NCBI GenBank assembly: GCA_945957075.1
Contig: CAMFJP010000004.1
Coordinates: 1 to 23,534 of the forward strand
Direction of reading: 5' to 3'
Length of the DNA stretch: 23,534 bases
Origin: an uncultured Chlamydiae bacterium
Lineage (GTDB): Bacteria > Chlamydiota > Chlamydiia > Chlamydiales > Rhabdochlamydiaceae
Shown piece after piece: positions 1 to 10,470 of the stretch; the first letter of the stretch is position 1, and every line of letters begins with the position of its first letter. Position numbers and translations under genes: made by a program. The notes under the pieces were generated by a model. That model did no database searches. It saw only the letters and a program-made list of their open reading frames with translations, and was not told the origin of the DNA.

Positions 1-48
1 CGCGATTCCTCTACGTCTCGTGGGCTCGGAGATGTGTATAAGAGACAG
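1..48. other. Illumina Nextera adapter contamination (not genomic)
   Basis: Bases 15-48 match the 34-base Nextera read-2 transposon adapter exactly, ending in the 19-bp Tn5 mosaic end (30-48). Bases 7-14 (TCCTCTAC) sit where the i7 index lies and, from memory, equal the reverse complement of Nextera index N712. Bases 1-6 resemble the end of the P7 primer with one mismatch. Translated on the minus strand the adapter gives the tail VSYTHLRAHET, a well-known artefact in protein databases. Genomic sequence therefore starts at 49, and this is a contig end with untrimmed adapter. Confidence 0.97.
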
Positions 49-3000
49 GGTTTGCTTCATATCGCTTGGATTTTTTTTCTCCATTTGGAAGTATGCAGAC
101 GACTCTATCACCTTGGTAGTTCCATATTGTGTGTGCACCACTTGGAGACGTTTGGATTTTGATACGACCAAGTCCATCGTATGTTTTTTCTGATGTATAT
201 CCAGCGGCATCGGTAAAGCGAATGCAATTGCTTCTGCCATCAAATTCTTGAATTTCTGTTGTTTTTGTATCTATATGTGTGCGGATTACACGGTGATGAG
301 AATCATCATAGGCGATATCCCAAGTGATATTGTTTTTTGTTTCCCGGATAGGACGACCAAACCCATCGTAAACAAGTGAGCTTTTGGTACCATCGGGATA
401 GATTTTTTCTTTGATAAGGCCATTTGTAGTATAGAAATAGGTTGTTTTCGCTCCTGAAGGCGAGATGCTTGTTTCAAGAAGCCCCCCGGGCTCATAAGTA
501 AAACAGGCTGTATGCCCATCTATTGTTTTGGATATCGTTCTACCTAAGGCATCGTAATCCCGGTAGGTTGTATACCCTAAAGGATTCACCTCTTCAATGA
601 GATAGCCTCTAGAGTCATATTCATAAAGAGTATACGCCACGCCAAGGCTTAAGGTTTGTCTTAATGCTTTAATGCGTCCAGAGGCATGGTAATCTAGGTA
701 AAGGGTATTTTCGGGATTGGCTGTTTGCTTCCAGATTGTTTGGTTATTGAGATCATACCCCGCATACTGTGCAGAAAGGAGGGCGCCTGAAAGCGAAAAT
801 GTTTTTGATTCCGTCTGATTGCCCATGATGTCATAGTCATTTTCTTGAATATACGTATCGGATGTAATTTTAATACATTGACCCTGATAATTATATGCAT
901 ACGTTGTGATCACATCCGGATCGTCTGTTCCGGTCAACTGGATTTTTGTGCAAGGAAGGCCACGAGCATCATACTTCCATAATGTGATTGAGCCTGAATT
1001 ATCCTCTTTTTCAATAAAGCCCAAGGCATTGTATTCTAGATCGACGTAGGAAATGCAGGTGTTATCGCTATAGGTTTCTATTCTCTTAGGAAGATACGAA
1101 AACTTTATGTCATATGTTATAGTTGTTTTTCTATCTAAAACCGTTTCTTGGATACATAGATTATCTTCATTGTAGAGAAAATGTTTGGCAATATGTACGT
1201 TTCCATCGCCTGTTAAATCTTGTCCTTTGATTCCAATCTCTATCGGATTTTTTCGATGATCATAAAGATAATAGGTTGTAAGGCCGCGCTTATCGGTTGA
1301 TGACTGTAGGCATCTGGCAGCGCCACCTGGCCCTTCCCACGCAACAATCTCCTCCTTAATAGGATCAAAGCAAGATCTTTCATCGACAAACCACGTTTGT
1401 AGGGTTTCATACCCTAAAGGATCTATGATTTTATAGATTTGTTTTTGGAAGATTTTATAGGTGGTTTTGCCTTTTTGTGCATCTATCACAGTTGTGAGGC
1501 CGTTTTGATAATTGAAGGTAGCTGTTATTACCATGGATTGCATAAGGCCCATTGGCGCGCGCTGCTCTTTAACCCTATCCCCTTCGTAAATATTTTCTAA
1601 CACCCTTCCATAAGGCTTGGTTTCGCGAATGAGATGATGGTCGCGATCGTATTCGTAATAAATACTTGCTGTGTTTGGGAGTGTGACTTTAGTGAGATCC
1701 CCCTGCGCGCTATAACTGTAAGAAATTCTCCTGCCATCTCTAGAATAGATCTCTGTAATCCTGCCTTCATGGTTGTAAAGCAGGCCGCAAAAATCCCCGT
1801 TGACACTTTCAATCCTAGTGAGCTTATCCTCTAGGTAGAAAAACGAAAGGGTGTTACCTCTTGAGTTTATCCATGTTCTCAAAAGCCCCTCTTTGAATAT
1901 TCTTTTAGAGCCATCTGCACCATAAAGGGTATCATCTTGAATATAGGCATGAAAAGGGTTAGATGAGGTAAGACTATATAAGTCTGGATTATCTTGAGGA
2001 AAGACCTCCCATCTGGAGTGATCAGAATTATAGCGGTACGCAATAATGGTACCATCGGCTTCAGCAGCGTATAACTTGTCATCTTGCTCGATAAGATAAG
2101 GGTTAAGACTGAGTTTCCAGCCCACTCCAAGATCCCCAATAAGAGGATTTTGACTATTGTAATTGCGTCGTATTTCAAAAGGAAAGGGTCCTGGTAAAGT
2201 TAAATCAACCTCATCTATATAAAAGGCACCTGTCACAACATCGACTGGATCGGCAACGCTACTTAGGAAAGATTTATGCTCCAATCTAACATCAGAACAC
2301 CATTGAGATGTCCCTGGCCTGGACCCCTTTGTCTCTAAGGATAGAACTGGAGGCACATATAAAGTATAACTATTATAACTTGGGACAAGTTGCCATTTAG
2401 AAATTACTGCAGGGGAAAAATAGTCATAGGGTAAAGGAGCCCCAAGCCCACCATTGAGTAGCAACTGATTGCTAGAGATCAAGCCACCCTGGATAAGAGG
2501 ATGAAAAATAAGGGTACCCATCTCTTTAAAAGACCGATTTTCACTGCAAGTAAGACCGGGTGTCATATATGCATATGCATAGGAATCAAATGGATTGCCT
2601 TGATTTAAGGTTTTTTTAGTAAAGTCCCATTGTCTATAACAACTAGCTTGTGCATAGCGAAGATCAAAATCCTTTAAACTATTAGAAGCTGTTAAACATA
2701 AAAAACCCGGTTCAGAGAGTCCTCTTTTTTCACGGTGAGCGAGTTGCAGGAGTTTAACGGTTGAAACAGCCTCTTTAACCCCAAGAACATCGAGCAAAAT
2801 TTGATGTTCATTGGCAGATGAGTCGACTGTGATCAGAGAATAAAGAGATTGAAAGGATGTATACACCTCTTGGGGTAGTTGGGAAATAAACCAGATCATA
2901 TCCACTTGAGGCGCCTTTAATTCTTCAGCCCCTTGCACTGAAGACAGCTTTGCCAAACCAAAAGCACAATCTACAACAGATGGCGTTTTATGCAGCTGTG

Positions 3001-5719
3001 CTAGAATCTTCTCTGTCTTGCCACATTTTTCAAAATAGGCAGCTCCTATAAAAGCAAGAAGCGCATATAGCCGCTTTGTCTCTTCTTTTTCAAAAGAAAA
3101 CTGCTCGTAAAATTGAGAAGTGACTTTGGGACTCGATCCTCCTAAATGAAAGCACAAAGCAGCATCTGTTCCTTTGTCCATAGATATAGTTCTATGTGAA
3201 TGCGGGCTATCTGTTTCTATACCGTTTTCAGGATAAATTGTTATGTCAATAGATCGATCCGATGCATCTAAATCGAGCAAGGTCTCAGCTTGTTTTCCTA
3301 TAAAATGCGCATGAAGGCACTGCCGATCTTGGGTAAAGCGCAGAGAAATGGCATTGCAGTTAAGCTCTACAAGAGGGAAAGTATGGGAAATTTTCTTTTG
3401 GGGATTTTCGTGTGAAGAAATGTCAATGTGGGCCTTTGCAAACAGGGGCAGTTCTGTATCCAAAATATTTATGACGTTTAGCACCTCTTTTTTCACCCGT
3501 GGACGCGTAAAGTCAGACCAAGACGCAAACTGTTTTTTAATATGTGTCTGATGGCTGCCCACATCGGATAAAGAAAGGCCCTGCTTTCTTAATTCTTCTT
3601 CGACAAAGCGTACAAAAAGGACACCTAAAGTATCGTCTTTGTCATCTAAGTCAATATGTTTTAAAATCTTTTCATCTTCCTTTAAATAACGTAAGATCCA
3701 CCGCTCTGCACTTGCGTATTCCTCTGGCATCAGATTATATAGATCATACCCTTCGTGCACATACATCTCTTTCATCCAGGGGAAAAGAGAAATCCACTCC
3801 GCTCCATCAAAAAAGATGACCCAAGGGTAATCGAGCGCCCCCTCTGTTTGCCCAGATGGCAATTTCATTAGAAGCATTTTTTCCAAGAAAGATTGTGGTA
3901 AATAGCTTGTAGTTCCCGTAACGTATAGCGATTGGTATCCAGCTTTTCGTAAAAGATAGACAAGAAGCATACACTGCTCCCAAGGCGATCCCCTTTTTTC
4001 TAAAAACGTCATACAGGCATTTTTTCGAATACCCGGAGCATAAAAAATACCATCTTTTTGCAAAGAAAATCGGTAGTCCAACTCTATTTCATTATAGACA
4101 TAGGTAGCAAGAGCTAGAGGATCTTGTTTCAATGTATCAACAAACTGATCTAAAAGAGGAAAAGAACCCTCCAGTTGCCTTCCAAGTTCGTTATTGATAG
4201 GCAATGAAAAAGAAAAGGCTTTGTTATCAGGAGACCTGGTCGCAAGATCAAGAGCTGGTTTACGAAGAGCCCCCAGTTGCCATGGCGGAGGCTGTAAAAA
4301 ACTACATTTGTAAAGAGAGGTCTTGTCTTTTAAAGAAAAAGAAAACTTGTAATCGGGCCTACTACATTTTTGCGCAATAATCATTGCAAAACGATATCGA
4401 AAGTCACAGGGAAAACTCAGACGCAAATCAAGTCCAAAATCACTTTTTAGCTTTGTCTCGGGAATAAAAGTCATTCCATCGATAAGAAGATAACGCTCCC
4501 AAGGTGGCGTATTCTTCATGGGTAACGTAATAGTTTCTTCGTACACCTTCTCATTTTCTCTATGGACTGAAACCACAAGTTCTGAAATTGGAGCATCGCT
4601 ATGAAATAAAAAACGGTAAAATTGCTCTGCATATAAAGAAAAAAGATCACCTTTTTTAGCGATATTCCCATCTAAAGCAAAAGCAGAGGAGCAAGATATG
4701 GCGCTTTGAAGAAAACATTCCGGGGTTATAGTCAATCCACCTTTAAAAAACAGCTCCCTTCTTTCCTTTTCCCTAGCCGCAAATTCTTCATTTGAAAGAG
4801 GAGGGACTACATCCGTTAAACGACTAGAGGCCATATCTTGTTCAAAGCCCAAGATAACAGCTTGTAACTGAGACAATTCTTTTTTAAAGACTTCAGCCTC
4901 CTCTTCATCACTATTTTCTATAAGTTGCTCTAGTACACGAATAGCTTGTTTATGTGATTCATAAGAACTACGTCTTAGCCCCTTTTCTATAAAAAGCGCC
5001 CCTTCTGCTTTAAAAATTAAGACTTGCTCTTTTAGCATATTTTTTTGCGTTGCCGCGAAAAGAGGCCAATCAGCCGCCTCTTGTCTGTATTTGGTAGCTG
5101 ATGCTTGATAACTTTCGATCGCAGTTTGTAGAATAAGCTTACTTTCGTCGTCAGGATAAGAAGCGATCAGGTTAAGAGCTTCATATGCAAGAGCCAGAGC
5201 CTCTTCATATAATGTGCATACAGCATTAAGAGTAGAAACAACCTCTTCAATGTTATGTAAACGACGCGTGCAATTTTGGTTTTTAGCAAAGGCAAGGTGC
5301 GCCTTTTTGTCGCTCTCTTGATACAAAGAAATAGCTTTTGCAAAAGTACTATTTTTAACTGTACTATGGATCAATGCATGTAGATTATCGATTTCTATAT
5401 GTGCCGTTGCTTTATTTTGCTTTGCTTGGTTTTTTGCTTGCTCCCAATCCTTTCTTTCCTTTTTAGATTTTTCTTCAATTTTCTTTAGAATGTGATCGCA
5501 GTGAACAATTGCCCTTTCACAGCAAGCAATCGATTCATGTAAGAGATGGAGGTTATATTCTTTTTCATTAAGAGCATTAAATTGTTGAATCAGCTCTTCA
5601 TGCCGTTTCCATTCAGCCGCAGTTTTTTCTGAATCTTTTTTATAGTCTTTTGCATCATAGGAGGCGTAAAGCAGGATAGGAAGCAGGAAAAGGAGAAAAA
5701 AAAGGCGGGTCCATTTCAT
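49..5719 (-). CDS. Secreted RHS/YD-repeat protein with transglutaminase-like domain, 3'-truncated
   Basis: This is a partial protein of about 1890 genomic residues; the final 12 codons of the open frame are adapter. Residues 1-20 form a signal peptide (MKWTR, then a Leu/Phe core, then YAS). Residues 25-300 are charged and helical, probably coiled coil. A transglutaminase-like fold spans about 530-655, with the nucleophile in SPWEQC (C583) followed by LLRKAGY. The expected His and Asp positions read YPW and SLFPW, so the triad looks incomplete. Around residue 1156, DPVDVVTGAF and the following LTLPGPFPFEIRRNYNS mark an RHS N-terminal (DUF6531-like) module, and YD-type repeats run to the break. 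RHS proteins usually end in a conserved core and a variable, often toxic, C-terminus; that part is missing here. The start is supported by GAGGTGAG just before the ATG. The gene lies 48 bp downstream of aroC on the same strand. Its role (effector, toxin or surface protein) is inferred only. Confidence 0.88.
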
Positions 5720-5742
5720 AGCTCACCTCAGATATGAAATGT

Positions 5743-5759
5743 TATATTAGCCTAATATA
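5743..5759. repeat. AT-rich perfect palindrome between aroC and the RHS gene
   Basis: Two 8-bp arms (TATATTAG and CTAATATA) surround a single C in the 48-bp gap downstream of aroC and upstream of the RHS start. As RNA it could fold into a weak 7-bp stem with a 3-base loop. No T-run follows in either direction, so it is a poor intrinsic terminator. It could be an operator or part of a promoter for the RHS gene, but nothing in the sequence decides this. Confidence 0.35.
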
Positions 5760-5767
5760 TAATATTT

Positions 5768-6763
5768 TTATAGGCGAGATAGGCGGGCCATGAGGAGTGC
5801 GTCGGTGAGAACAAGGGCTGTCATCGCCTCCACGACGGGAAGGGCGCGCACAGCAATACAGGGGTCGTGTCTTGAGACCTCAGGTAAATGGAATGTGGAT
5901 GGTTTGTGATCAAGAGAGAGGGTTTTTTGGGGTTTTTTGATACTAGATGTTGGTTTAAAAGCGACTCTAAATAAAAGGGGCATGCCAGTGCTAATACCTC
6001 CAAGTGTTCCTCCTGCATGGTTTGTTTTTGTGATCACATTGCCATGTGCGTCTAAAGCAAACTCGTCATTATGCAAAGACCCCTTCATCGCAGCACTTTG
6101 AAACCCAGAGCCGATTTCAAACCCCTTAACAGCTGGAATAGAGAGCATCGCTAGGGCCAAATTTGCCTCTAATTTTTCATAAACAGGGTCCCCAAGACCA
6201 GATGGCAGACATGGGACCTCTACTTCTACAACGGCTCCAATAGAATCCCCTTCCTGCTTTGCCTCTTCTATTTTATCCATGAGCTTGTTATCTCTAAGAC
6301 GAGCTGTAGGGATGATCCCCTGTAAGGACAAGATTTTTTTAGCAATAGCTCCAGCAGCTACACGGCACACGGTCTCTCTTCCAGAGGACCTACCCCCTCC
6401 CCTATGATCAAAAATTCCATATTTTTGATGGTAGGTAAATAGAGCATGGCCTGGCTTATATAAATGCTGGACGCTATCGTAATGACTGGAATCAACATCT
6501 TCATTGAAAATGATTAGAGAAATAGGAGCGCCTGTTGTTTTACCTTCAAATAGACCCGAAAAAATCTGCACCCTATCAGGTTCTTTTCTAGCTGAGGTCA
6601 AAGGAGAATCTCCGGGCTTTCTTTGATCAAGCTCTTGCTGTATATCCTCCTCTTTTAATTCCAATCCAGCTGGACACCCATCAATTACAACTCCAAGAGC
6701 CCTTCCATGCGACTCCCCCCAGGTCATGATTTTAAATACATTTCCAAATGTATTACTTGCCAC
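5768..6763 (-). CDS. aroC: Chorismate synthase
   Basis: The enzyme converts EPSP to chorismate using reduced FMN, the last step of the shikimate pathway in the cytoplasm. Family signatures are present: MTWGESHG at the N-terminus (GESHG 16-20), the RKPGDSPL/SARKEPDRV block near residue 50, GGGRSSGRETVCRVAAGA in the middle, and RHDPCIAVRALPVVEAM near residue 298. At 331 residues it is somewhat shorter than the roughly 350-360 typical of the family, but all signature blocks are intact. The start is GTG, preceded by TGGAG at 7-8 nt. It overlaps the end of aroK by 11 bp, which points to translational coupling. It is the last aro gene of the minus-strand operon. Confidence 0.97.
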   Translation of the reverse strand: MASNTFGNVFKIMTWGESHGRALGVVIDGCPAGLELKEEDIQQELDQRKPGDSPLTSARKEPDRVQIFSGLFEGKTTGAPISLIIFNEDVDSSHYDSVQHLYKPGHALFTYHQKYGIFDHRGGGRSSGRETVCRVAAGAIAKKILSLQGIIPTARLRDNKLMDKIEEAKQEGDSIGAVVEVEVPCLPSGLGDPVYEKLEANLALAMLSIPAVKGFEIGSGFQSAAMKGSLHNDEFALDAHGNVITKTNHAGGTLGGISTGMPLLFRVAFKPTSSIKKPQKTLSLDHKPSTFHLPEVSRHDPCIAVRALPVVEAMTALVLTDALLMARLSRL

Positions 6764-7232
6764 AAATAATCTCCAAAATAGCGCCTACGGCATGTGCATT
6801 CACATCTACAACATGTGCAGGGATGCTTTCATAAATGCCCTTTCTTTCCTCATAGCACTCTGCAAAAGAATAGGGAGGAGGGTCTTTTTCCATTCTTTTC
6901 TCTAACGCGTCTTTGGAAATACGCAAATAAATCAAAGAACCCATACTTAATAACTGTTTGCAATTATCTGGATCAAGGACGCATCCCCCACCAACTGCTA
7001 GAATTGTCATTGTTTTTCCTTGGAGCGGGGGAAGCACCTCTTTTTCTAAACACCGAAAAAGTGCCCTGTCCATTTGAAAAATCTCTCTATAGGATAATAC
7101 CCTTTGATATCTTGTAGCATAAAGATCTTCGATTAAACAGTCTGTATCTACAAAATCCCATTGCAATTTTTGCGCTACTAGATTTCCCAAATAACTTTTT
7201 CCGCACCCTCGAAAGCCAAATAGTGTAATCAC
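6753..7232 (-). CDS. aroK: Shikimate kinase
   Basis: This P-loop kinase phosphorylates shikimate at the 3-hydroxyl with ATP. Walker A is GFRGCGKS (6-13). The substrate-binding DxD lies in FVDTD (D29, D31), the conserved FR in LFRCLEKEVL, the Walker-B-region glycines in AVGGGCVL, and the late Arg in EERKGIYESIPAHVVDV. The LID segment reads KDPPPYSF where RPLL-like residues are usual. At 159 residues it is slightly short. It begins with GTG inside a GTGA overlap with the aroA stop, so translation is probably coupled to aroA. Chlamydia annotations often call the same gene aroL. Confidence 0.94.
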   Translation of the reverse strand: MITLFGFRGCGKSYLGNLVAQKLQWDFVDTDCLIEDLYATRYQRVLSYREIFQMDRALFRCLEKEVLPPLQGKTMTILAVGGGCVLDPDNCKQLLSMGSLIYLRISKDALEKRMEKDPPPYSFAECYEERKGIYESIPAHVVDVNAHAVGAILEIICGK

Positions 7233-8494
7233 AGTATCTGCCCGCCTATACTAGAAAATGCCTCTTGGAAATAGGGGTATGTTTTTGCAATACATGAGGT
7301 TCCATGGATGATAGATTCCCCTTGAGCGCCGAGAGCCGCAACACTTAAAGCAAGTGCGATTCTATGATCGCTGTGCGCATCCAAAACAGCTCCTTTTAAT
7401 ATAGAGGGTTGAATGACAAGGCCATCTTGGGTTTCCACAATATGCGCCCCCATTTTTCTAAGCTCTTGCGTGATTGCAAAAAGGCGATCTGATTCTTTGT
7501 GCCTTGCTATACCAGCACCTGTAATTACCGTCTCTTGTTTGGCAAAACACGCAACGACTGCAATAATTGTCACCATATCTATGCATCCGTTTACATCGAT
7601 AACGCCGCCTTGAAAAGATCCTTTTTTGAGGATAAGAGTTGTACCCTCAATTTCTATAGAAGCTCCCATGGAAATCAAAATGTCTATAAAACGTTTATCT
7701 CCTTGTATATCACTCATATCAACGCTAGAAATAGTCAATACGGACCCTGTTATAAGTGCTGCGGCAACAGGATAAGACAGCGAACTAAGATCCCCCGGAA
7801 TTACAGTTGAAAAACCAGAGTAGGAAAGCCCGCCAGATATTTTATAATGGCTATAATCTTTATGCGTGATATCGGCCCCAAAGCGCCTTAGCCAATACAA
7901 GGTCATATCAATCCATGGGGTCTCTCCTGGATTATCTACGATAAGCGTTGTTGACCCGTTACGGAAAGAGCTTGCGATCAAAAGAGCAGATACAGGCTGC
8001 GAGTCCTCTCCTGTAATGCGCGCTTTATTTCCCTCCATGGGTCCGCGCACAACGATAGGAGCATAGCCATCTAAAGTGGAAGAAACGGCAAAGGCCCCGA
8101 GCTGCTGGAGACCCGACAATAATGGCGCCATAGGTCTTCGATGACGAATAGAATCATCGCCTGTAATAATTGTGTAACTCCTTTGAAGAGCGCCAATGGC
8201 TGCAATAAAACGGAGAATAAGACCTGAATTACCGGCGTTAATAACGTCGCCTGCAGCTCTTAGATTCCCACCAACTCCTGTAATTTCTAAAACACCCTTG
8301 TTTTTTTTTACAACAGCCCCAAAAAGCTCTACGGCGCGTATAGCAGCCTCGACGTCCGGAGAGATCAAAGCGTTTTCAATGTAACTTGTACCCGATGCCA
8401 TTAAGGCAAAGATCACCGCGCGAATAGAATGGGATTTTGAAGGGGGAATTTTTAAAGTGCCCTGAAGTTTACTTGGAAGAATACGCATGAACAT
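7229..8494 (-). CDS. aroA: 3-phosphoshikimate 1-carboxyvinyltransferase (EPSP synthase)
   Basis: The enzyme transfers the enolpyruvyl group of PEP to shikimate-3-phosphate. Diagnostic segments are IPPSKSHSIRA near the N-terminus, NAGNSGLILRF (the PEP/inhibitor-site loop), the Asp-rich central block VNGCIDM, RHKESDRL, and DHRIALALSVAAL near the C-terminus. The frame is open back to a TTG at 8512. I chose the ATG at 8494 because AAGAGG lies 9 nt upstream; a second ATG at 8488 is also possible. From 8494 it has 421 residues, normal for the family, and overlaps aroB by 26 bp. It is the only gene of the aro operon that starts with ATG rather than GTG. Confidence 0.95.
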   Translation of the reverse strand: MFMRILPSKLQGTLKIPPSKSHSIRAVIFALMASGTSYIENALISPDVEAAIRAVELFGAVVKKNKGVLEITGVGGNLRAAGDVINAGNSGLILRFIAAIGALQRSYTIITGDDSIRHRRPMAPLLSGLQQLGAFAVSSTLDGYAPIVVRGPMEGNKARITGEDSQPVSALLIASSFRNGSTTLIVDNPGETPWIDMTLYWLRRFGADITHKDYSHYKISGGLSYSGFSTVIPGDLSSLSYPVAAALITGSVLTISSVDMSDIQGDKRFIDILISMGASIEIEGTTLILKKGSFQGGVIDVNGCIDMVTIIAVVACFAKQETVITGAGIARHKESDRLFAITQELRKMGAHIVETQDGLVIQPSILKGAVLDAHSDHRIALALSVAALGAQGESIIHGTSCIAKTYPYFQEAFSSIGGQIL

Positions 8495-9443
8495 GGTGAT
8501 ATGCCTCTTCAATCACATTTCTTGGGACGCTGCGACAAAACAAGCCGTCGCAAGCATCGGTAGAGCCAATAGAGGGTATAATGACACACCGAGGAGAAGC
8601 CCCTACGTTTTTTTTATCAAAAGAAAGAGCCTCTATAAGACGCTCACATGGTATTTTTAATTCCAAAGAGAAACCATAGTAAGAAAGTAGATCGATGATA
8701 CGTTCATAATCGCCCTGCGGCATTCCTCCAATATGCATGCTAATATAACTTTCGATTGCAATACCCAAAGCTACAGCCTCTCCATGACAGATTGTGTACT
8801 CAGAAAGAGCCTCTACGGCATGTCCTATCGTATGCCCAAAATTCAAAATGCGCCTTAGGCCTCTATCATAAGGATCTTGCTCTACAACCCATGTTTTGAT
8901 TCTAATGCTTTCATACAGCATATCTTCACAAAACTGTCCCCTCTCTAGCTGCTCAAATAGCTGCTTTGACGCAATAATCCCATATTTTATCATCTCTGCG
9001 TATCCATTGCGCCACTCTTTTTCAGCAAGACTCTCTAAAAAGGGAGGATATATAAATGTAGATAAAGGCAAATGAAAAGCCCCTATATAATTTTTAGCCT
9101 GTGCAACGTTAACCCCCGTTTTCCCCCCTATGCCCGCATCGATCATAGCCATAAGAGTTGTCGGAATCGAAATATAGGGTATGCCGCGGCAATAGGTTGC
9201 TGCAACAAATCCTGCAAGATCCAAAACGACCCCACCGCCTAGCGCTAAAATAAGAGAATCTTTTCCCATGCCATGCGATAGCAAAACATCTTCAATCTCC
9301 TCTTTCATCCTCCGTGTTTTATACATTTCCCCATCTGGTATTGCGTACATCTTGATGTCTACGCCCTCTTCTTGTAAAAGATGTAGCATCGCTTTTCCAT
9401 ATAGAGACTCTACCGAGCGATCTGTGATAAGAAAACACTTCAC
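8469..9443 (-). CDS. aroB: 3-dehydroquinate synthase
   Basis: This NAD- and metal-dependent cyclase converts DAHP to 3-dehydroquinate. Visible motifs are LPDG-type PDGEMYKT, the NAD-binding LALGGGVVLDLAGFVAATY, IPTTLMAMIDAGIGGKTGVN, the metal ligands Glu in NGYAEMIKYG and His in NFGHTIGHAVEA and CHGEAVALG. The frame is open upstream to a GTG at 9533, but that would overlap the conserved end of aroF by 94 bp and add a Cys-rich stretch unlike AroB. I chose the GTG at 9443, which forms a GTGA overlap with the aroF stop, exactly like the aroA/aroK junction. The resulting 324-residue protein starts at the strand KCFLITDRSV and lacks about 30 N-terminal residues found in E. coli AroB. If that segment is needed, the longer start is right. 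Confidence 0.93.
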   Translation of the reverse strand: MKCFLITDRSVESLYGKAMLHLLQEEGVDIKMYAIPDGEMYKTRRMKEEIEDVLLSHGMGKDSLILALGGGVVLDLAGFVAATYCRGIPYISIPTTLMAMIDAGIGGKTGVNVAQAKNYIGAFHLPLSTFIYPPFLESLAEKEWRNGYAEMIKYGIIASKQLFEQLERGQFCEDMLYESIRIKTWVVEQDPYDRGLRRILNFGHTIGHAVEALSEYTICHGEAVALGIAIESYISMHIGGMPQGDYERIIDLLSYYGFSLELKIPCERLIEALSFDKKNVGASPRCVIIPSIGSTDACDGLFCRSVPRNVIEEAYHHVHAYSSK

Positions 9444-10453
9444 AGGCTTCTTCCAATGCTCTTTGCAATAGGCCGCAATTCTTCTACAAGAGTGGCAAAA
9501 GCATCTGGCACTAAAGCCTGCATACCATCGCACCGAGCCTGTTTGGGGGCATGGTGCACCTCAATTAAAAGTCCATCTGCACCCAAAGCGATTGCAGCTT
9601 TAGAAAGCGGGGCAATAAGATCGGTGCGCCCGGCTGCATGACTTGGATCTACAATGACTGGAAGATGCGAAAGCTCTTTTACAAGGGCTACCCCACTTAA
9701 ATCTAGCGTATAGCGCGTTGCTGTTTCAAATGTACGAATTCCCCGTTCACACAAAATCACCTCGGGATTTCCGGAGGTCATAATGTATTCAGCGCTCATC
9801 AGCCACTCCTCTACTGTAGCCGATGGTCCCCTCTTTAAAATAACTGGCTTACAACACATACCCACCTCTTTAAGCAAGGGGAAATTTTGCATACTGCGCG
9901 CTCCAATACGCACGATATCTACATAATCTGCAACAAGAGCTACATCCCGCACATCCATGACCTCTGTCTCTATAAGCATCCCATGTTGTTTTTGTAGCTC
10001 TTTATGTATTTTTAATGCTGCAGTCCCAAGGCCTTGAAATGTGTACGGAGAGGATCTTCCCTTAAAAGCGCACCCACGTAGTACTTTTGCACCCGATTTA
10101 TGAACCTCACTTGCAATACAAGAGAGTTGCTCTACGCTTTCAATAGCGCAGGGTCCTGCCATTAAAACGATGGCATTCCCCCCAATACACACGCCCTCTT
10201 TTTCGATTACAGTCTTTTCTTTTTTAAATTCCAGGCTTGCCATTTTATAGGGGACAGAAAAGGGAGTGATATTCTCAACCCCGCATAGGGACTGCAACAT
10301 CGCAATTCTTTCTTCTATTAAATTTGCGCTACACCCTATGATAGTTTTGTCCTTTAAAGAAAACGTATAGGGATATACACCCCAACTGCTTAAAAGAGTC
10401 TCTACAGCTTTAATATCCCTTGTATCCACTGAGTTTTTAAACGTGATCAACAC
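9440..10453 (-). CDS. aroF: DAHP synthase, KDO8P-synthase-like class with N-terminal ferredoxin-like regulatory domain
   Basis: The enzyme condenses PEP and erythrose-4-phosphate to DAHP, the committed step of aromatic synthesis. Residues 1-70 look like the ferredoxin/ACT-like extension known from Thermotoga-type (type I-beta) DAHP synthases. The TIM barrel carries AGPCAIES (C102 as metal ligand), FKGRSSPYTFQG (K131), IGARSMQNF, ILKRG, CERGIRTFE and VIVDPSHAAGRTDL. The C-terminal PDAFATLVEELRPIAKSIGR is typical of the family, so the gene really runs to its stop. The start is GTG with AAAAGG about 8 nt upstream. It is the first gene of the minus-strand aro operon and lies only 17 bp from the divergent aroDE start. 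The N-terminal domain suggests feedback control, but the ligand is not evident. Confidence 0.95.
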   Translation of the reverse strand: MLITFKNSVDTRDIKAVETLLSSWGVYPYTFSLKDKTIIGCSANLIEERIAMLQSLCGVENITPFSVPYKMASLEFKKEKTVIEKEGVCIGGNAIVLMAGPCAIESVEQLSCIASEVHKSGAKVLRGCAFKGRSSPYTFQGLGTAALKIHKELQKQHGMLIETEVMDVRDVALVADYVDIVRIGARSMQNFPLLKEVGMCCKPVILKRGPSATVEEWLMSAEYIMTSGNPEVILCERGIRTFETATRYTLDLSGVALVKELSHLPVIVDPSHAAGRTDLIAPLSKAAIALGADGLLIEVHHAPKQARCDGMQALVPDAFATLVEELRPIAKSIGRSL

Positions 10454-10470
10454 AACATTAACCTTTTTTT

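Noticed and set aside
3544..3819. Plus-strand open frame inside the RHS gene
   Set aside because: It lies antisense to a well-supported coding sequence, has no family features, and its composition looks like a shadow frame.
5743..5759. Rho-independent terminator for the aro operon
   Set aside because: The stem is AT-only except one pair, has a very short loop and is not followed by a T-run.
8495..8512. TTG start of aroA six codons upstream
   Set aside because: The presumed Shine-Dalgarno AAGAGG lies inside these codons, and the ATG at 8494 is well spaced from it.
9444..9533. N-terminal extension of aroB from GTG 9533
   Set aside because: It overlaps the conserved C-terminus of aroF by 94 bp, is Cys-rich, and the GTGA start at 9443 mirrors the aroA/aroK junction. 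Kept as an open question in the findings.
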